This document shows positions 21,260 through 31,540 of a stretch of 64,000 nucleotides of DNA, one piece after another. Numbering within the stretch: the first letter of the stretch is position 1; each line of letters opens with the position of its first letter. The stretch covers positions 3,596,001 to 3,660,000 of the forward strand of contig JAPFFF010000010.1 in the NCBI GenBank assembly GCA_039105265.1, written 5' to 3'. The stretch comes from Tritrichomonas musculus. Lineage: Eukaryota; Parabasalia; Tritrichomonadida; Tritrichomonadidae. The position numbers were made by a program, and so were the translations under genes. The notes beneath the pieces are model-generated. The model was not told the origin of the DNA and searched no databases. It saw only the letters and a list, made by a program, of their open reading frames with translations.

Positions 21260-22213
21260 TTATGCATGAACTTGAAGTGCATCTGAGGCAATTCCACATT
21301 GATTATTTTTGTTACGACTCATTCTGATATATCCTTTTTCACCCCAATCTGGTCCCCAGGAGTTACGAACGATCCAATAGTCAACACCATCTTCTGTTCC
21401 ATATCCAACTAAACCGACAGCATGATCAAGAAATTCTGAAGAGCAGGCTGGTTCATCATAGATACCACTGGTGTAGGCTTGGAAAGACCAAGCGGAAGCA
21501 TCAATTGCGACATCGCAAACACCTTGCGAAACAAGAGTTTTGAGGTAAGCTTCATTTCCTTCTTCACCATGATCAAATGAAGTAATTTTATTAATTCCTT
21601 TTAATATGGCGTAGGTACAAGATTCAGCAACGGCTTTGTATGGATAATCAGCTTCAGAAGCAAGCAATCCAAATTGACCATAAATGATAAAAGTTAAAGC
21701 ATTTGATTCTGTTCCACCGTTGCATCCGTAGCAATCTGGAACGCAATCAACCAAATTTTGTTCTGAACAGACATTAAGAGTACCATGAGTTAATGCGTAA
21801 GCTGATTCACAAGCTTGTATTGTTCCAAACGCCCAACATGATCCACATTGTCCTTGATCTTTGACTGCATTAACAATATTTTTTTCACGCCAATCAACTT
21901 GATCAGGTTCATCACCTTTAATTTTCTTAGTGATCTTTTGACGAGATGATTGAGAAGATTGGATACGACCAAGAAGTATTTTATATTCTGCAGGGGTATA
22001 ACAAGCAAACTTATTAATTCCAACTTTGAACGTCTTTTCTAGGGAATTGAACTCTTGTACACGGCGTAGATTAGTTAAGAAAATTCCGAGACGTAAATGG
22101 TATTCATCACCTGTAAAAAACTGATTTGTACGACGCATCCATGATAAAAATGACTTTTCTTCGTGCTGAGCAATTAATGCAGAAAAAGAAAATGGAAGTA
22201 GAAAAGCAAACAT
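21260..22213 (-). CDS. Papain-like cysteine protease (cathepsin L type, clan CA family C1)
   Basis: A 317-residue preproenzyme. A hydrophobic start (MFAFLLPFSFSALIA) serves as signal peptide. The propeptide has an ERFNIN-like helix (HLRLGIFLTNLRRVQEFN) and KVGINKFACYTPAEY. The mature chain begins near VDWREKN at about residue 106. The catalytic Cys is in QGQCGSCWAFG (Cys126), with the Gln of the oxyanion hole just before it. The His is in FLDHAVGLVGYG and the Asn in YWIVRNSWGPDWGEKGY. CYGCNGG is also present. This is the standard secreted or lysosomal CP family of trichomonads, used for host-protein degradation. It is intact with no C-terminal extension. The substrate preference cannot be read. 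Confidence 0.95.
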   Translation of the reverse strand: MFAFLLPFSFSALIAQHEEKSFLSWMRRTNQFFTGDEYHLRLGIFLTNLRRVQEFNSLEKTFKVGINKFACYTPAEYKILLGRIQSSQSSRQKITKKIKGDEPDQVDWREKNIVNAVKDQGQCGSCWAFGTIQACESAYALTHGTLNVCSEQNLVDCVPDCYGCNGGTESNALTFIIYGQFGLLASEADYPYKAVAESCTYAILKGINKITSFDHGEEGNEAYLKTLVSQGVCDVAIDASAWSFQAYTSGIYDEPACSSEFLDHAVGLVGYGTEDGVDYWIVRNSWGPDWGEKGYIRMSRNKNNQCGIASDALQVHA

Positions 22214-22722
22214 AAATTAATTTTTTTTTTTTATCGAAACATTATCAAAAAGTTTCAAAAACATTTAATAAAGATTTTAAAACAATATCCAGATTACCAC
22301 CTTATGAATAGTTATTTAATACATAAAATAAATAAAGTTTGGATTATTTGTTTGTAGAAGCTGACATATATACCTGAAAATTACGAATTTCATTTTCATC
22401 AAAAGCAAATATAGGAATTATTTCACATATTGTTGGTAAAATGCTTTTATTTTTGATAGTTTTTGCTATCATTATATTATATTTTCTTGTATCATTATGA
22501 TTGCAATTCTGATTGAGTAAATTGTTTTAAAATCGTTATGCATTAAATAATTATATAATTATATATATATATAATCTAGTTGAATTCAGACATCATCTTC
22601 TTGTGAAATTGATGAATCGCTGATTAAAGATAGCACTAACCAATCTCAGTATTAAAGATGTTTAAAAAAAAATTGAATGGATTTCAATCAATAACATTCG
22701 TTTAGATTTTTTGGAAATCATA
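22214..22722. other. Divergent intergenic region
   Basis: About 510 bases between divergently transcribed genes, so it should hold both promoters. An AT-dinucleotide run (ATATATATATAT) lies near 22560. No RNA gene or ORF was found. Confidence 0.4.
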
Positions 22723-22727
22723 TCATT
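22723..22727 (+). promoter_or_regulatory. Initiator-like TCATT of the nucleoplasmin-like gene
   Basis: TCATT 17 bases upstream of the ATG at 22740, as expected for a trichomonad initiator. Confidence 0.45.
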
Positions 22728-22739
22728 GTTACAAGTTCA

Positions 22740-23207
22740 ATGTCTGAGAAAGCAGAAGTTGCAGATACAGAACAGCTTGAAGAAATTAAATCAGAGCATC
22801 CAGCAATTTCACTCGATGTTGAAGTTGGCAAACCAGTTCAATTAGATTTCTCAAATGCTCCCAAAGTAGATGGTGACGAGCTCATGACAGCAATCATCTT
22901 CCTTGTAAACAGAAATGAAAGTGAAAAAGGTCCATTAACCATAAAAGTTAAATACAGTGATGTTGAGTCCTATGAAGGCAACGTAAATGATAATAAAATA
23001 GTTGTAAAAGAAGAAGTAGTTGCAACGTTTGGCGAAAATGATTTTGATCAAAAAGAAGTTCAGTATACATTTACTGAAGATCACGGAGCAGAGTTTTCTG
23101 CCGAAGGAATAGGATCTTGCAATATCATTGGCTACTTTGCTTCTCTTAATGATGATGAAGAAGAAGAAGAAGAAGAGGAAGAAGCTAAAGAAGAAAAAGC
23201 AGAATAA
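22740..23207 (+). CDS. Nucleoplasmin-like (NPL) histone chaperone
   Basis: A 155-residue acidic protein. Residues ~22-132 fit the nucleoplasmin-like core of fungal and insect FKBP39/46 and plant HD2 proteins: a first strand with VEVGKPVQLDF, a middle with a KIVVKEEVVATFG strand, and a last strand with SCNIIGYFAS, equivalent to the family's V-x-F-x-G-Y end. The core is followed by a long Glu run (residues ~138-155), the usual histone-binding acidic tail. It should form a pentamer that stores or deposits H2A-H2B or H3-H4 in the nucleus. There is no FKBP domain. The assignment rests on pattern similarity of a short domain. Confidence 0.7.
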   Translation: MSEKAEVADTEQLEEIKSEHPAISLDVEVGKPVQLDFSNAPKVDGDELMTAIIFLVNRNESEKGPLTIKVKYSDVESYEGNVNDNKIVVKEEVVATFGENDFDQKEVQYTFTEDHGAEFSAEGIGSCNIIGYFASLNDDEEEEEEEEEAKEEKAE

Positions 23208-23608
23208 ATATTTTTAATAATAATAAATACTAACATATTTAAATTGTTTTTTAAAGCTTTTTGATCTGGATGTATGCACTATTATTTTGGTATCACATAC
23301 GAATGGCCAAAGAAAATAAAATGTATTAATTTTTGTATTAAATTGCATTTATTGGTGATAATAAATGAATAAACATTAATTTTGAATTATCATAGTGACA
23401 TCCAAATGCTAAAATTGAAAGAAGAACATTGATTATTTCTAATTTAGATCGATAATTATAAAATGAAGGAAAAAGGAGACCATAAATTTCAATATCTGTT
23501 ATGAATGATTCGTATGAGCATATATTGATTTTAAAATCATTTTGTAAGTAATAAGAAAAAAAGTTCTAAATTGAGAGAATTTTTTATTAAAATTTGTCAA
23601 TATCTATC
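23208..23608. other. AT-rich spacer upstream of the ankyrin gene
   Basis: About 400 bases. No gene supported. TCAATA at about 23597 could be the initiator of the next gene. Confidence 0.35.
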
Positions 23609-24862
23609 ATGAACAGTGAAAGCGAAGGCTTAAAAAAAAATCAAAAAGAATATGATGAATACTTGAAGAAAATGAAATCCATTCAAGAAAAGCTTCTTGA
23701 ATTCATTGATAACGATGAAAATTCTCAAACTCAAATTAAAAATTTAAATGATTTTTTTAAAGAAAAAAAAATTGATACAAATCAAAATGAATTAAATAAT
23801 ATACTTCATATGATATCAGTAATTGAAGAAAATCGTCATCGCAATCGATCATTTTTCAAAAATATCTCATTAATATTTGAAATACTACAAGAACCCATCA
23901 AATCTTTCTTTTCAAGCTACAGACTAATTAAAATCTTTCAAAACGACAAGCGAATTCTTTATCATCTTCTTAAAGTTGGATTGATATCAATAGAGGAACG
24001 AATGACAAACTCAAATTTTTGGATTTCTATTTATTCAAGTGACAATTGTGATTCAAGATTCAAAGATTTAGAGTTATATCCAAATTTCTTTGAAAAAGAA
24101 AAATACATTGAAATTCCAAAAGAAAAACTTGCAAAATTTTTCTTAATTTACAGTTATCCATTATTTTCAAAAAGTGAGCACAAAGGCGAATGTTATGATA
24201 ACTTGAAAGACTTGGAAGAATATAAATTAAATACCGAAAATATTGACGAATTTATTGGTTTTAAATTAGAAGTTGGTGAAAATGAAGATGATCTTTGTCA
24301 AATCATCAGAAATGATTTAATTGAAGATTTTCAAAGATATTTATCTAAAACGAATTTAGATTTATCAATGAAAATTAAACGATCATTTTTTGAGACCAAC
24401 CAACTTTTAATTGAGAACCAACCGTCATTAATTGAATATGCAGCATTTTTTGGATCTGTGAAAATTTTCAAGTTTTTATACATGAATCACCAAGTTGAAA
24501 TCAAGCCAGACATAATTAAATATGCAACTCATGGAATGAATTATGAAATCATTCATTTAATTGAAGACAAGAAAGAACTTTTTGATAACATTGAAAATTC
24601 AATGGAGCTGGCATACATTGAGGCACAAAAATGTTATGATTTTGATTTAATTGAATACTATGCACAAAAAGTAGATTTTAAAGACGATGACATGCCTCTG
24701 TCTTGTTATAATTTCTCATTTTTCCCAGAAAGTATTGAACATTTTACTGATTACTTCGATCTATTTAAATATAATTATGCAACTTTGTATTCAATACTAA
24801 AAAAGGAGACTAGAAATATCTTAAATCATATTTTTAAACATGATTTTATCGCTCTCCTATGA
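23609..24862 (+). CDS. Ankyrin / DUF3447 protein, N-terminal part
   Basis: From the ATG at 23609 (MNSESEGLKKN) the frame stays open for 417 residues. The N-terminal helices (KMKSIQEKLLEFID; NNILHMISVIEENRHR; RSFFKNISLIFEILQEPIKSFF) are the standard lead-in of the very large trichomonad ankyrin family. They are followed by the DUF3447 block (SLIEYAAFFGSVKIFKFLYMN... IIKYATHGMNYEIIHLIED). The frame ends just where the ankyrin repeats proper should start. The repeat text (MIAVERDNIEIVK) continues in another frame at once, so a one-base shift near 24850 separates the two. The function is unknown; such proteins are thought to be cytosolic scaffolds. Whether the locus is a pseudogene is discussed with the next entry. 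Confidence 0.75.
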   Translation: MNSESEGLKKNQKEYDEYLKKMKSIQEKLLEFIDNDENSQTQIKNLNDFFKEKKIDTNQNELNNILHMISVIEENRHRNRSFFKNISLIFEILQEPIKSFFSSYRLIKIFQNDKRILYHLLKVGLISIEERMTNSNFWISIYSSDNCDSRFKDLELYPNFFEKEKYIEIPKEKLAKFFLIYSYPLFSKSEHKGECYDNLKDLEEYKLNTENIDEFIGFKLEVGENEDDLCQIIRNDLIEDFQRYLSKTNLDLSMKIKRSFFETNQLLIENQPSLIEYAAFFGSVKIFKFLYMNHQVEIKPDIIKYATHGMNYEIIHLIEDKKELFDNIENSMELAYIEAQKCYDFDLIEYYAQKVDFKDDDMPLSCYNFSFFPESIEHFTDYFDLFKYNYATLYSILKKETRNILNHIFKHDFIALL

Positions 24863-27094
24863 TTGCTGTTGAAAGAGACAATATTGAAATTGTTAAAATT
24901 CCTGCAATTTTACCTGATTTTTCAAGATGCATATCAATTGCTACATTTTCAAGAAATGAAGAAATGGTTGATTTTTTGCTAAGTCAAAAAGAATTGAAAG
25001 AAGAAGAAGAATATTCGCCTTTAAATGTACTTATAATTGTTATTTTTCTTATGAAATTTAAATAATCATTTATTTTAATGAGGAACGCGCTATTTGCAAT
25101 GCTGTCATAAATCATGAAATAGAGATACTATTAAATCTACTAAAACATGCAAAAATTTTTAACTCTGAAATAAATGAACGAATTGAATCATATAAATACA
25201 AAGGCAGTCTTGATATCATTTCATTTTGCATTATGGAAAGAGACATTGAAATCATAAAGATTCTAATGGAACATAAGATAAATTTATCTAATAATTATAA
25301 AAATGGATCAATTTAAAATCTAATTTTTTTTTAATTCTCCTCTCTTTATAGCAATTAAAGAAGATTGCTTGGATATTGTTAAATTATTAATTGAAAATGA
25401 ATATGGCGATATTAACTCAATCAACTCAATTTCTATTTTATTTATTTTATAAAATTCACATTTTGTAATTTTGATAAAGTTTTTTTTTTGATATTAAATG
25501 AAATTAAACAAAACCAAATATTCATAAAAAAACTCCATTATTCTTTGCATGCCAAGAAGGAAAGCTTGACATTGTTGAATACTTGCTTTCATTTCCAGAT
25601 ATCGATGTAAATTGTAAAAATATTTTTATTTAAAAATAATGCAATTTATTCTTTTGATTTAATGAAGTTTTTAAATTAAATGCATGAATACTATTCATGA
25701 TAATAATTATAATAATATTTTTTTTTTATCATTTTTTTTAATCAAATTTCAACTTTGAATTCAAATGAAATTTTAAATTAAAATGATTTAATCAAATTTT
25801 AAAATTAAAATATTTTTAATCAAATTCTAACTCATTTATTTTAATATCTGTCCATTGATTTTTGCAATTCAAAATGGAAATGAAAGAATTTTCCATCTTT
25901 TTTTAAATCATCCAAAAATTGATGTCAATATCAAAACTGTTTTTATTTTAAATATTTTAAATATAATTCCAATTTTAAGTAACAAATTGTGTTTAGAATA
26001 TATAAATATATAATAAAATTTTGAATGAAAATATTTCAGAGAATTCAAAATTCTGAATTCAATCCAATTTTAATTCAAAAAATTGAATTCCATTTCAAAA
26101 TCAAAATTTGTTTAATACTATTTTAATAATATTCTTTAATGAGATTTTTATTTTGCTATTTTAATCAAATTTTATTATTTTAATTTTATAAAAATCCATT
26201 GATATTTGCTATTGATAATAACCGGGTAGAAATGATTCAAGATTTATTAAATCATCCAGATATTGATGTCAACATGATATTAATTTTAAATACAATATTT
26301 TTTTAAATAATATTCCTTTTTACAATTTTGTATACAATTTTTAAATAAGAAAATTTTAAATAACGTTTTTTTGCTAACAATTTTTTAATAACATTTCAAA
26401 AAAACGGCTGATTTTATAAAATTCCAAATTGATTAATTAAATAAAATTTCAAATTAAGTTATTTGTTTAATTTCATTCATAATCAATATATTTTAAACAT
26501 AATTTCAAATCTAGAAATTTTAATGACATCATTCAAAAAACCACAACATTTTTAATAACATTTCAATTTATAATATTTTTTAAAACAGCTTTGCACCATG
26601 CAATATTAAAAGGAACTATTGAAATAGTTCGATTATTAACTGAATACAAAAATACTGATGTTAATATAAGATACATTCAAAACTACTTTTTTCAATACAA
26701 TTTTCAAAATATTTTTATTTTAAATACAATTGACACAAAAACTTTTTCAATAAAATTCTTAAATTGACATTTTTTAATTATATTTCAAATCAATAAAAAT
26801 TCATGAAATTTTGTTATAAAAAATTTAATTCCATTCATAATTACAAGTTTATAAAACAGCACTACATATAGCAGTTGAAAGAAACCAATTGGAAAAAATT
26901 AAACTTTTACTCCAAAATCCAAAAATTGATATCAATTTGAAAAATGAAATTGGATTTGATTATTCAAAAAGTTTTGAATTTATATTTATGGTTCAAATTT
27001 AAACTAATATAAAACACCGTTTGAGTTGGCAGAAAACAAAAAAGAGATCCTAGCATTATTCAATGATTACATTGCTAATCAAAATAGCAAATAA
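24859..27094 (+). pseudogene. Ankyrin repeats of the same locus, split into modules by AT-rich spacers
   Basis: At least nine ankyrin pieces follow on the same strand: 24859-25065, 25077-25316, ~25333-25452, ~25528-25623, ~25851-25938, ~26191-26274, ~26582-26680, ~26852-26976 and ~27010-27094 (ending NQNSK and a stop). Most are clean repeats such as TPLFFACQEGKLDIVEYLL, PLIFAIQNGNERIFHLFLNH, NPLIFAIDNNRVEMIQDLLN, TALHHAILKGTIEIVRLL and TALHIAVERNQLEKIKLLL. Typically a module ends just after the IDVN motif and the next resumes at K-T-P/A-L. The pieces are separated by ~10-310 bases of AT-rich, stop-containing DNA; several of the long spacers share an ATTTTTATTTTAAAT-like start. No trichomonad splice signals (GTATGT ... 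ACTAACACACAG) are visible. It is either a decaying gene with odd insertions or a gene with unrecognised introns. Confidence 0.6.
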
Positions 27095-27345
27095 AATTTT
27101 AACTTTTTTAAAGCAATAATTAAAAAAAAAAAAAAAAACTCTGATTCTCTTTATATTGGCTTTTGAATTAAATTTACATTTTATAATTCTATTTTTGAAA
27201 ATCAATCTTCAGAAAAAAGAATTTGATCCATTATTGGCATTTTGTTCTGTTGATCATTGAAATTAATATACATAGCAAATCATCAAGAGATCAAATTCTA
27301 ATTATATAGAATATGCAAATTTTCTATGATAATAAATAAAAACAA

Positions 27346-28890
27346 TTAAGAATAAATTTCTTCCTCTTCTTCTTCACCTTCTTTACCAATTACATTGCTT
27401 TCATTTAAATATGCTATTTTTTCTAGCTTTGCATATAATCTAGCATTTTCACTTTCTAACCGATTAATATCTTTTGACGATTGCTTTAGTTGGTATTGAA
27501 GTCTCTTATTTTCTTCAGCACAAAAAGAATAATTTTTTTGAATTGAATAAAATTTTTCTTCAAGAATTAATAATTTATCGTTTGTTTGTTTTGATTGTTC
27601 TAAATGTTGTGCTTTGATTAGCTCAATTTCCTTTTGATGAATTTTCTGAAGTTTATTTATTTTAGAATTTAATTTGATAACGTTTTGATCGTTCTTTTCT
27701 TTTTCTTCATCTTTTGCATTTATTTGCGAGTTTAACTCTTTGATAACTTTCCTAAAATACTTATTTTTCTTTTTCATTCTAATTAATATTTTAGACGCTT
27801 TTTTATATACAATTTCATCATCCTGGATTTTATTTAAACATTCTTTCAATTGTTGATTCAATTCTTTATTTTTCTGTTTTATTGAAAAATTTTCTTTTTC
27901 AATCGCCTCTATTTTATTGATTGAATTTTTAAGTAAATCAATCTCATTTGCACATTTTTCTATTTTTTCTTTTTGCTCTTCTTTTTCTCTCTTCAAATTT
28001 TCCTTCTCAATATTTGAATCATTTAAAACTTTTTCATAGCTCAAAACTTTTTCATTCAAATTTTTCAATTGAGCTTCATGCAATGAATTTAATTCCGAAA
28101 TGCTATTTTTCAATAAAATATTCTTTTGTTTCTTCTTTTCAATTTTGGACTTGAGCTGGCTTATTTGAAAATTCTGTTGTTTGAATTGAATCTCAAATTT
28201 TGATATTTGTTGTTTCGAATTTTGAATGGTTGACAGTAGTTGAGCCATTTCGATTGACTTTTCCATTTCTTTATTATTCAAAGAATCTTGTATTAATTTA
28301 TTTTGCTGTGAAAGCTTTTCATTTTTCTCTTTTAAATTTGTTAATTCTTTTGAAATAAAATCTGTCTTTTGTTCTGTATTTGATTCATTATGTTGATCGA
28401 TTAAATTGGTAACATCATTGAAATTTGTAATTTTTTGATTTGTTTTCTGTGATAAATTTTGAAAAAATTCATTCTTTTGCGATTCTAATTGATTAAACTT
28501 ATTTATTATTTCTTGCTTTGATGCTTTTTCTTTAATTAAATGCTGCCTAATGATAAGATTCATTTTTAACTCTCTTTTGAATAAATCAAAAAGGTTGTGT
28601 ATTGGTAAAAAAGATGATGATTTTTTATGATTTTGAACATAGGCTTGAATAAGTGGTTCAAGCTTTTGACCAGCTTTTAATATTTCATCTTGCATCTGAT
28701 TAAATTGGTCTTCTGAGAGAATATCATTTTCATTTAAAGGAAATAAATTAAAAACATTTGGAAAATCTTTGCTTTTACTTTCAAAATTTGGTTTACATGA
28801 TGAATCAGATTCTGATAAATCTGCGTATTCAGACGATGAAGAATAAACATCATCTTTTTTGAAAAATAAAGGAAAATTTTCTTTTATCAT
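27346..28890 (-). CDS. Long coiled-coil protein
   Basis: A 514-residue protein. After a Ser/Asp-rich head of about 50 residues it is almost entirely heptad-patterned coiled coil (for example SLNKIEAIEKENFSIKQ-like and LKSKIEKKKQKNILLK segments), and it ends in a short acidic tail (GEEEEEEIYS). Lys, Gln, Asn and Glu dominate. There is no membrane segment, signal or enzymatic domain. It is probably a cytoskeletal or scaffold component, but no family can be named. The start MIKENFPLFF is the first ATG in frame. It is transcribed divergently from the membrane protein gene at 29123. Confidence 0.7.
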   Translation of the reverse strand: MIKENFPLFFKKDDVYSSSSEYADLSESDSSCKPNFESKSKDFPNVFNLFPLNENDILSEDQFNQMQDEILKAGQKLEPLIQAYVQNHKKSSSFLPIHNLFDLFKRELKMNLIIRQHLIKEKASKQEIINKFNQLESQKNEFFQNLSQKTNQKITNFNDVTNLIDQHNESNTEQKTDFISKELTNLKEKNEKLSQQNKLIQDSLNNKEMEKSIEMAQLLSTIQNSKQQISKFEIQFKQQNFQISQLKSKIEKKKQKNILLKNSISELNSLHEAQLKNLNEKVLSYEKVLNDSNIEKENLKREKEEQKEKIEKCANEIDLLKNSINKIEAIEKENFSIKQKNKELNQQLKECLNKIQDDEIVYKKASKILIRMKKKNKYFRKVIKELNSQINAKDEEKEKNDQNVIKLNSKINKLQKIHQKEIELIKAQHLEQSKQTNDKLLILEEKFYSIQKNYSFCAEENKRLQYQLKQSSKDINRLESENARLYAKLEKIAYLNESNVIGKEGEEEEEEIYS

Positions 28891-29122
28891 TTATTTATAC
28901 GTTTAGAATTTATCTCAAAAAGTGGAAATGAAAATTTTTAATAATTCAAAATTATCAATTGTAAGATTATATATTAAGTTCATCAGTTAATGAATATATT
29001 ATACGAATAGAAAGTTGTTCAAATATCAACTATGCAATTACATTTAAATTTTTTGATATGACATTTTTTTTTTTATTTATAAGAACTTTTTCAAAGAAAA
29101 TTTGTTCATTTTATCTTATATT

Positions 29123-30640
29123 ATGTTTGGCGCATTCCTTTTGATTCTCAGTGCAATTATTTCCTTTTTGGTGCTCTTCTTTTTCTTTCGTTACTATGGT
29201 ATGAGAATTGCGCTAAATGCTTCCAAGTTATACGAAATATCAATTATTGCTTTTTCTTATATACCAATTTTAATGGGCGTATCAATAGTTGCTTACGAAT
29301 CTTCAAAACATATTCCTTCAGATGAATCTGCAGGAAAAAATACTTTTATTATTGTTGTTCAATACTTATTATATTATACCACAATGATTATTTCATTTTT
29401 TGCCAATCCATTTTTAAATGAATTTCAAAACATTACGCATGAAAACCCAAGTACCCCACTTTCAAACCGATTAAAACAATCACTCAAAAAATTAGCAATT
29501 TATTATGGTGTTTTGGGAGGATTAGCAGTTTTAGCATTCATATCAATCCTAGTTTCACCTGTTAAAATTGATTTTGGCGTTATTTTAGGTATTTTACCTT
29601 CTATTTTAAACTTATATGGCTTAATAATGTATATCTTTGCAATTGGATTTGGTATTGTTAAATATCCATTATATCTTATATCCAATGCTCAACCTGTCAA
29701 TCGGCTTCGAGAATACCTTACTGAAATTGACGATATTTCGAACGAAAGTCACATCACTGAACCGATTCAAACACACAAACAGAATTTATTGGTAGATTGT
29801 AAAATACTATATGATAATATTATTCAACTTAAAATTCATCGAAAACCAATTAAAGTTGCCAAATGCGTCGGTCAATACATATTTGCAGTAATAACATTCA
29901 GTTTTTCTATACTTCACATTGCAAATGAATGCTCATATGGGTATAGAGAAAATTCATCTCATTTTGTTTTACGCATAATTTTGTTATCTTTTAATAATCA
30001 AATATTATGCCAAATATTTTTATACCTTTACATAGGTTTACTTGTATCTATAGCAGCTCACATATTGACTTGCATCAACTTTCGATCATTATTCCCAAAG
30101 ATGGTAGGAAACATCTTAGCGAAAGCATTTAATATGTTAGAATATAAATTTGTTAAAGATGAAACAGCTCCAAAGACTTTTGAACATTGGTCAACTTACT
30201 TGCAACGACTTGTTCCAACAATTGCTTATCATTGCCAGTTGATGTCAGGCGTAAAAGGAACTTCGCTCGAACGTTTATTTGGCCAACTTAATCATTTTGA
30301 CATTTTTACAGCTTTAGTGAAATTAACTCTCCCTTCTTTCCTCTTACTCATTATAGTTTTTGTAATATTTTTAAGTTGTGATTTAAATTATGATAAAGCA
30401 AAAGTTTCAAGCGGCCTTGTAAAGTTCAAGAGACAGTTAAATATTGTTGGTGGACCCAATCTTGACAATTATATTATTAATAACTACTTTGATAGAGATC
30501 AACTATTACGTAACTTTCAGGCTGAAACAGAAACTAATGACGAAATTAGCATTCAATTAAGTAGCATAAGCAGCTTCCAAAGTGCAGCTGAAAGCCAGGA
30601 AAGAGCTGATCCAGAAAATTTGAATTCAAATTTAAATTAA
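29123..30640 (+). CDS. LMBR1-like multi-pass membrane protein
   Basis: From the ATG at 29123 (MFGAFLLILSAIIS; a TCATT lies 17 bases upstream at 29106) the product has 505 residues with about nine hydrophobic segments. They are grouped as five or so in the first 210 residues, then a cytoplasmic loop (~210-255), then the remaining segments to ~430, and a soluble, Ser/Glu-rich tail. Segments such as LKKLAIYYGVLGGLAVLAFI and LIMYIFAIGFGIVKYPLYLI resemble the conserved LMBR1/LMBD2 blocks (N-A-I-Y-Y-G and L-G-Y-G-L-V-x-x-P). LMBR1-like proteins act in endocytic or receptor signalling at the plasma membrane or lysosome. The family call is moderate; the membrane topology is clear. Confidence 0.65.
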   Translation: MFGAFLLILSAIISFLVLFFFFRYYGMRIALNASKLYEISIIAFSYIPILMGVSIVAYESSKHIPSDESAGKNTFIIVVQYLLYYTTMIISFFANPFLNEFQNITHENPSTPLSNRLKQSLKKLAIYYGVLGGLAVLAFISILVSPVKIDFGVILGILPSILNLYGLIMYIFAIGFGIVKYPLYLISNAQPVNRLREYLTEIDDISNESHITEPIQTHKQNLLVDCKILYDNIIQLKIHRKPIKVAKCVGQYIFAVITFSFSILHIANECSYGYRENSSHFVLRIILLSFNNQILCQIFLYLYIGLLVSIAAHILTCINFRSLFPKMVGNILAKAFNMLEYKFVKDETAPKTFEHWSTYLQRLVPTIAYHCQLMSGVKGTSLERLFGQLNHFDIFTALVKLTLPSFLLLIIVFVIFLSCDLNYDKAKVSSGLVKFKRQLNIVGGPNLDNYIINNYFDRDQLLRNFQAETETNDEISIQLSSISSFQSAAESQERADPENLNSNLN

Positions 30641-30849
30641 TTTAATGTTTTACTTTAAATAAAAAAAAAGTTTAAATATATTTTGATTGAAATTTATCTA
30701 AATTCTATTTGTTTGCTCGTTTTGATGATAATATTAACAAAGATTAATTAATGTTTGTAAACCTAATTAAAATTATTGTTCTTAATAGGCTTATATAATG
30801 CCTTTCTGCATCTTTAACAAGCCATTATATACATACTGATTGGCAAAAA
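30641..30849. other. AT-rich spacer
   Basis: Short spacer downstream of the membrane-protein gene. Nothing recognised. Confidence 0.3.
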
Positions 30850-31540
30850 AGTGATCATGAATTCACAATATCAGAATCATGAAAGATACATTTCCTTCAT
30901 TTTCATTATTTGCTGCAATAAAACATCCATTTGAAACTTGAAGCATTGCTTGTATTTGATGAGCAAATACTTGGCCAGCAAAATCTTATGTTCTAATCAT
31001 AACAAAAATAAAGAAACTATCTTTTCCATAATCCCTGTATACTACAAGCTAATTCATAAAATGACCAATTGAAGTTAAATTTCCACTAGTTGGCATGAAA
31101 AATCTAAAATAATTCTAGTAATACCAATATTGGTATGCATGGCATGAAAACGGAACCCAGAGAAAAATCTCCAAATCTACAGCAATCTTTTGATTTCATT
31201 AAATCCTCTGGTGATGCACTTTTTGCATATGTACTATGCTTTCAACAGAGGGAACCAGGTTGCTTGCTAGTTCATTATGATAATCATCAGTAAGAATGAT
31301 TCCTAAACTGTAACTTCCACTATTTTTAGGACTTTCGCTATTGTATGTTGAATAAGCAATGATCATAGGTCTCATTTGTTTATCTTGTATTGCATGATCA
31401 ATAACATTTTTGAACACGTTGAGATTCTCTGCTGTTCCTAAAAATTTTGTTTCATCTCGCCAACATCCATGCGCAAAATAAAAAAAAAAAAATATTAAAC
31501 CATTCTTGGGATTAATAGCCAAAAGGTTCATAAACATAAG
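30850..31540 (-). pseudogene. Remains of a CE1 (feruloyl/acetyl xylan esterase-like) gene
   Basis: The best-kept part (31199-31537) reads FAHGCWRDETKFLGTAENLNVFKNVIDH...KPMI-type text (here MRPMIIAYSTYN) and then DDYHNELASNLVPSVES. These are the blocks of the bacterial and rumen-type CE1 esterase domain (LLHGGGGDE; KPMIVVTPTY; FHNELVNDLIPFVES). Further 3', broken by several stops and shifts, are traces of the nucleophile region (GDFSLGSVFM for G-F-S-M-G-S-V) and then of the segments around it (IFHAN-WKFN for YFMPTSGNLT). The frame N-terminal to HGCW is missing. This is a decayed esterase gene, likely derived from a bacterial donor. Related intact copies may exist elsewhere in the genome. Confidence 0.6.
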
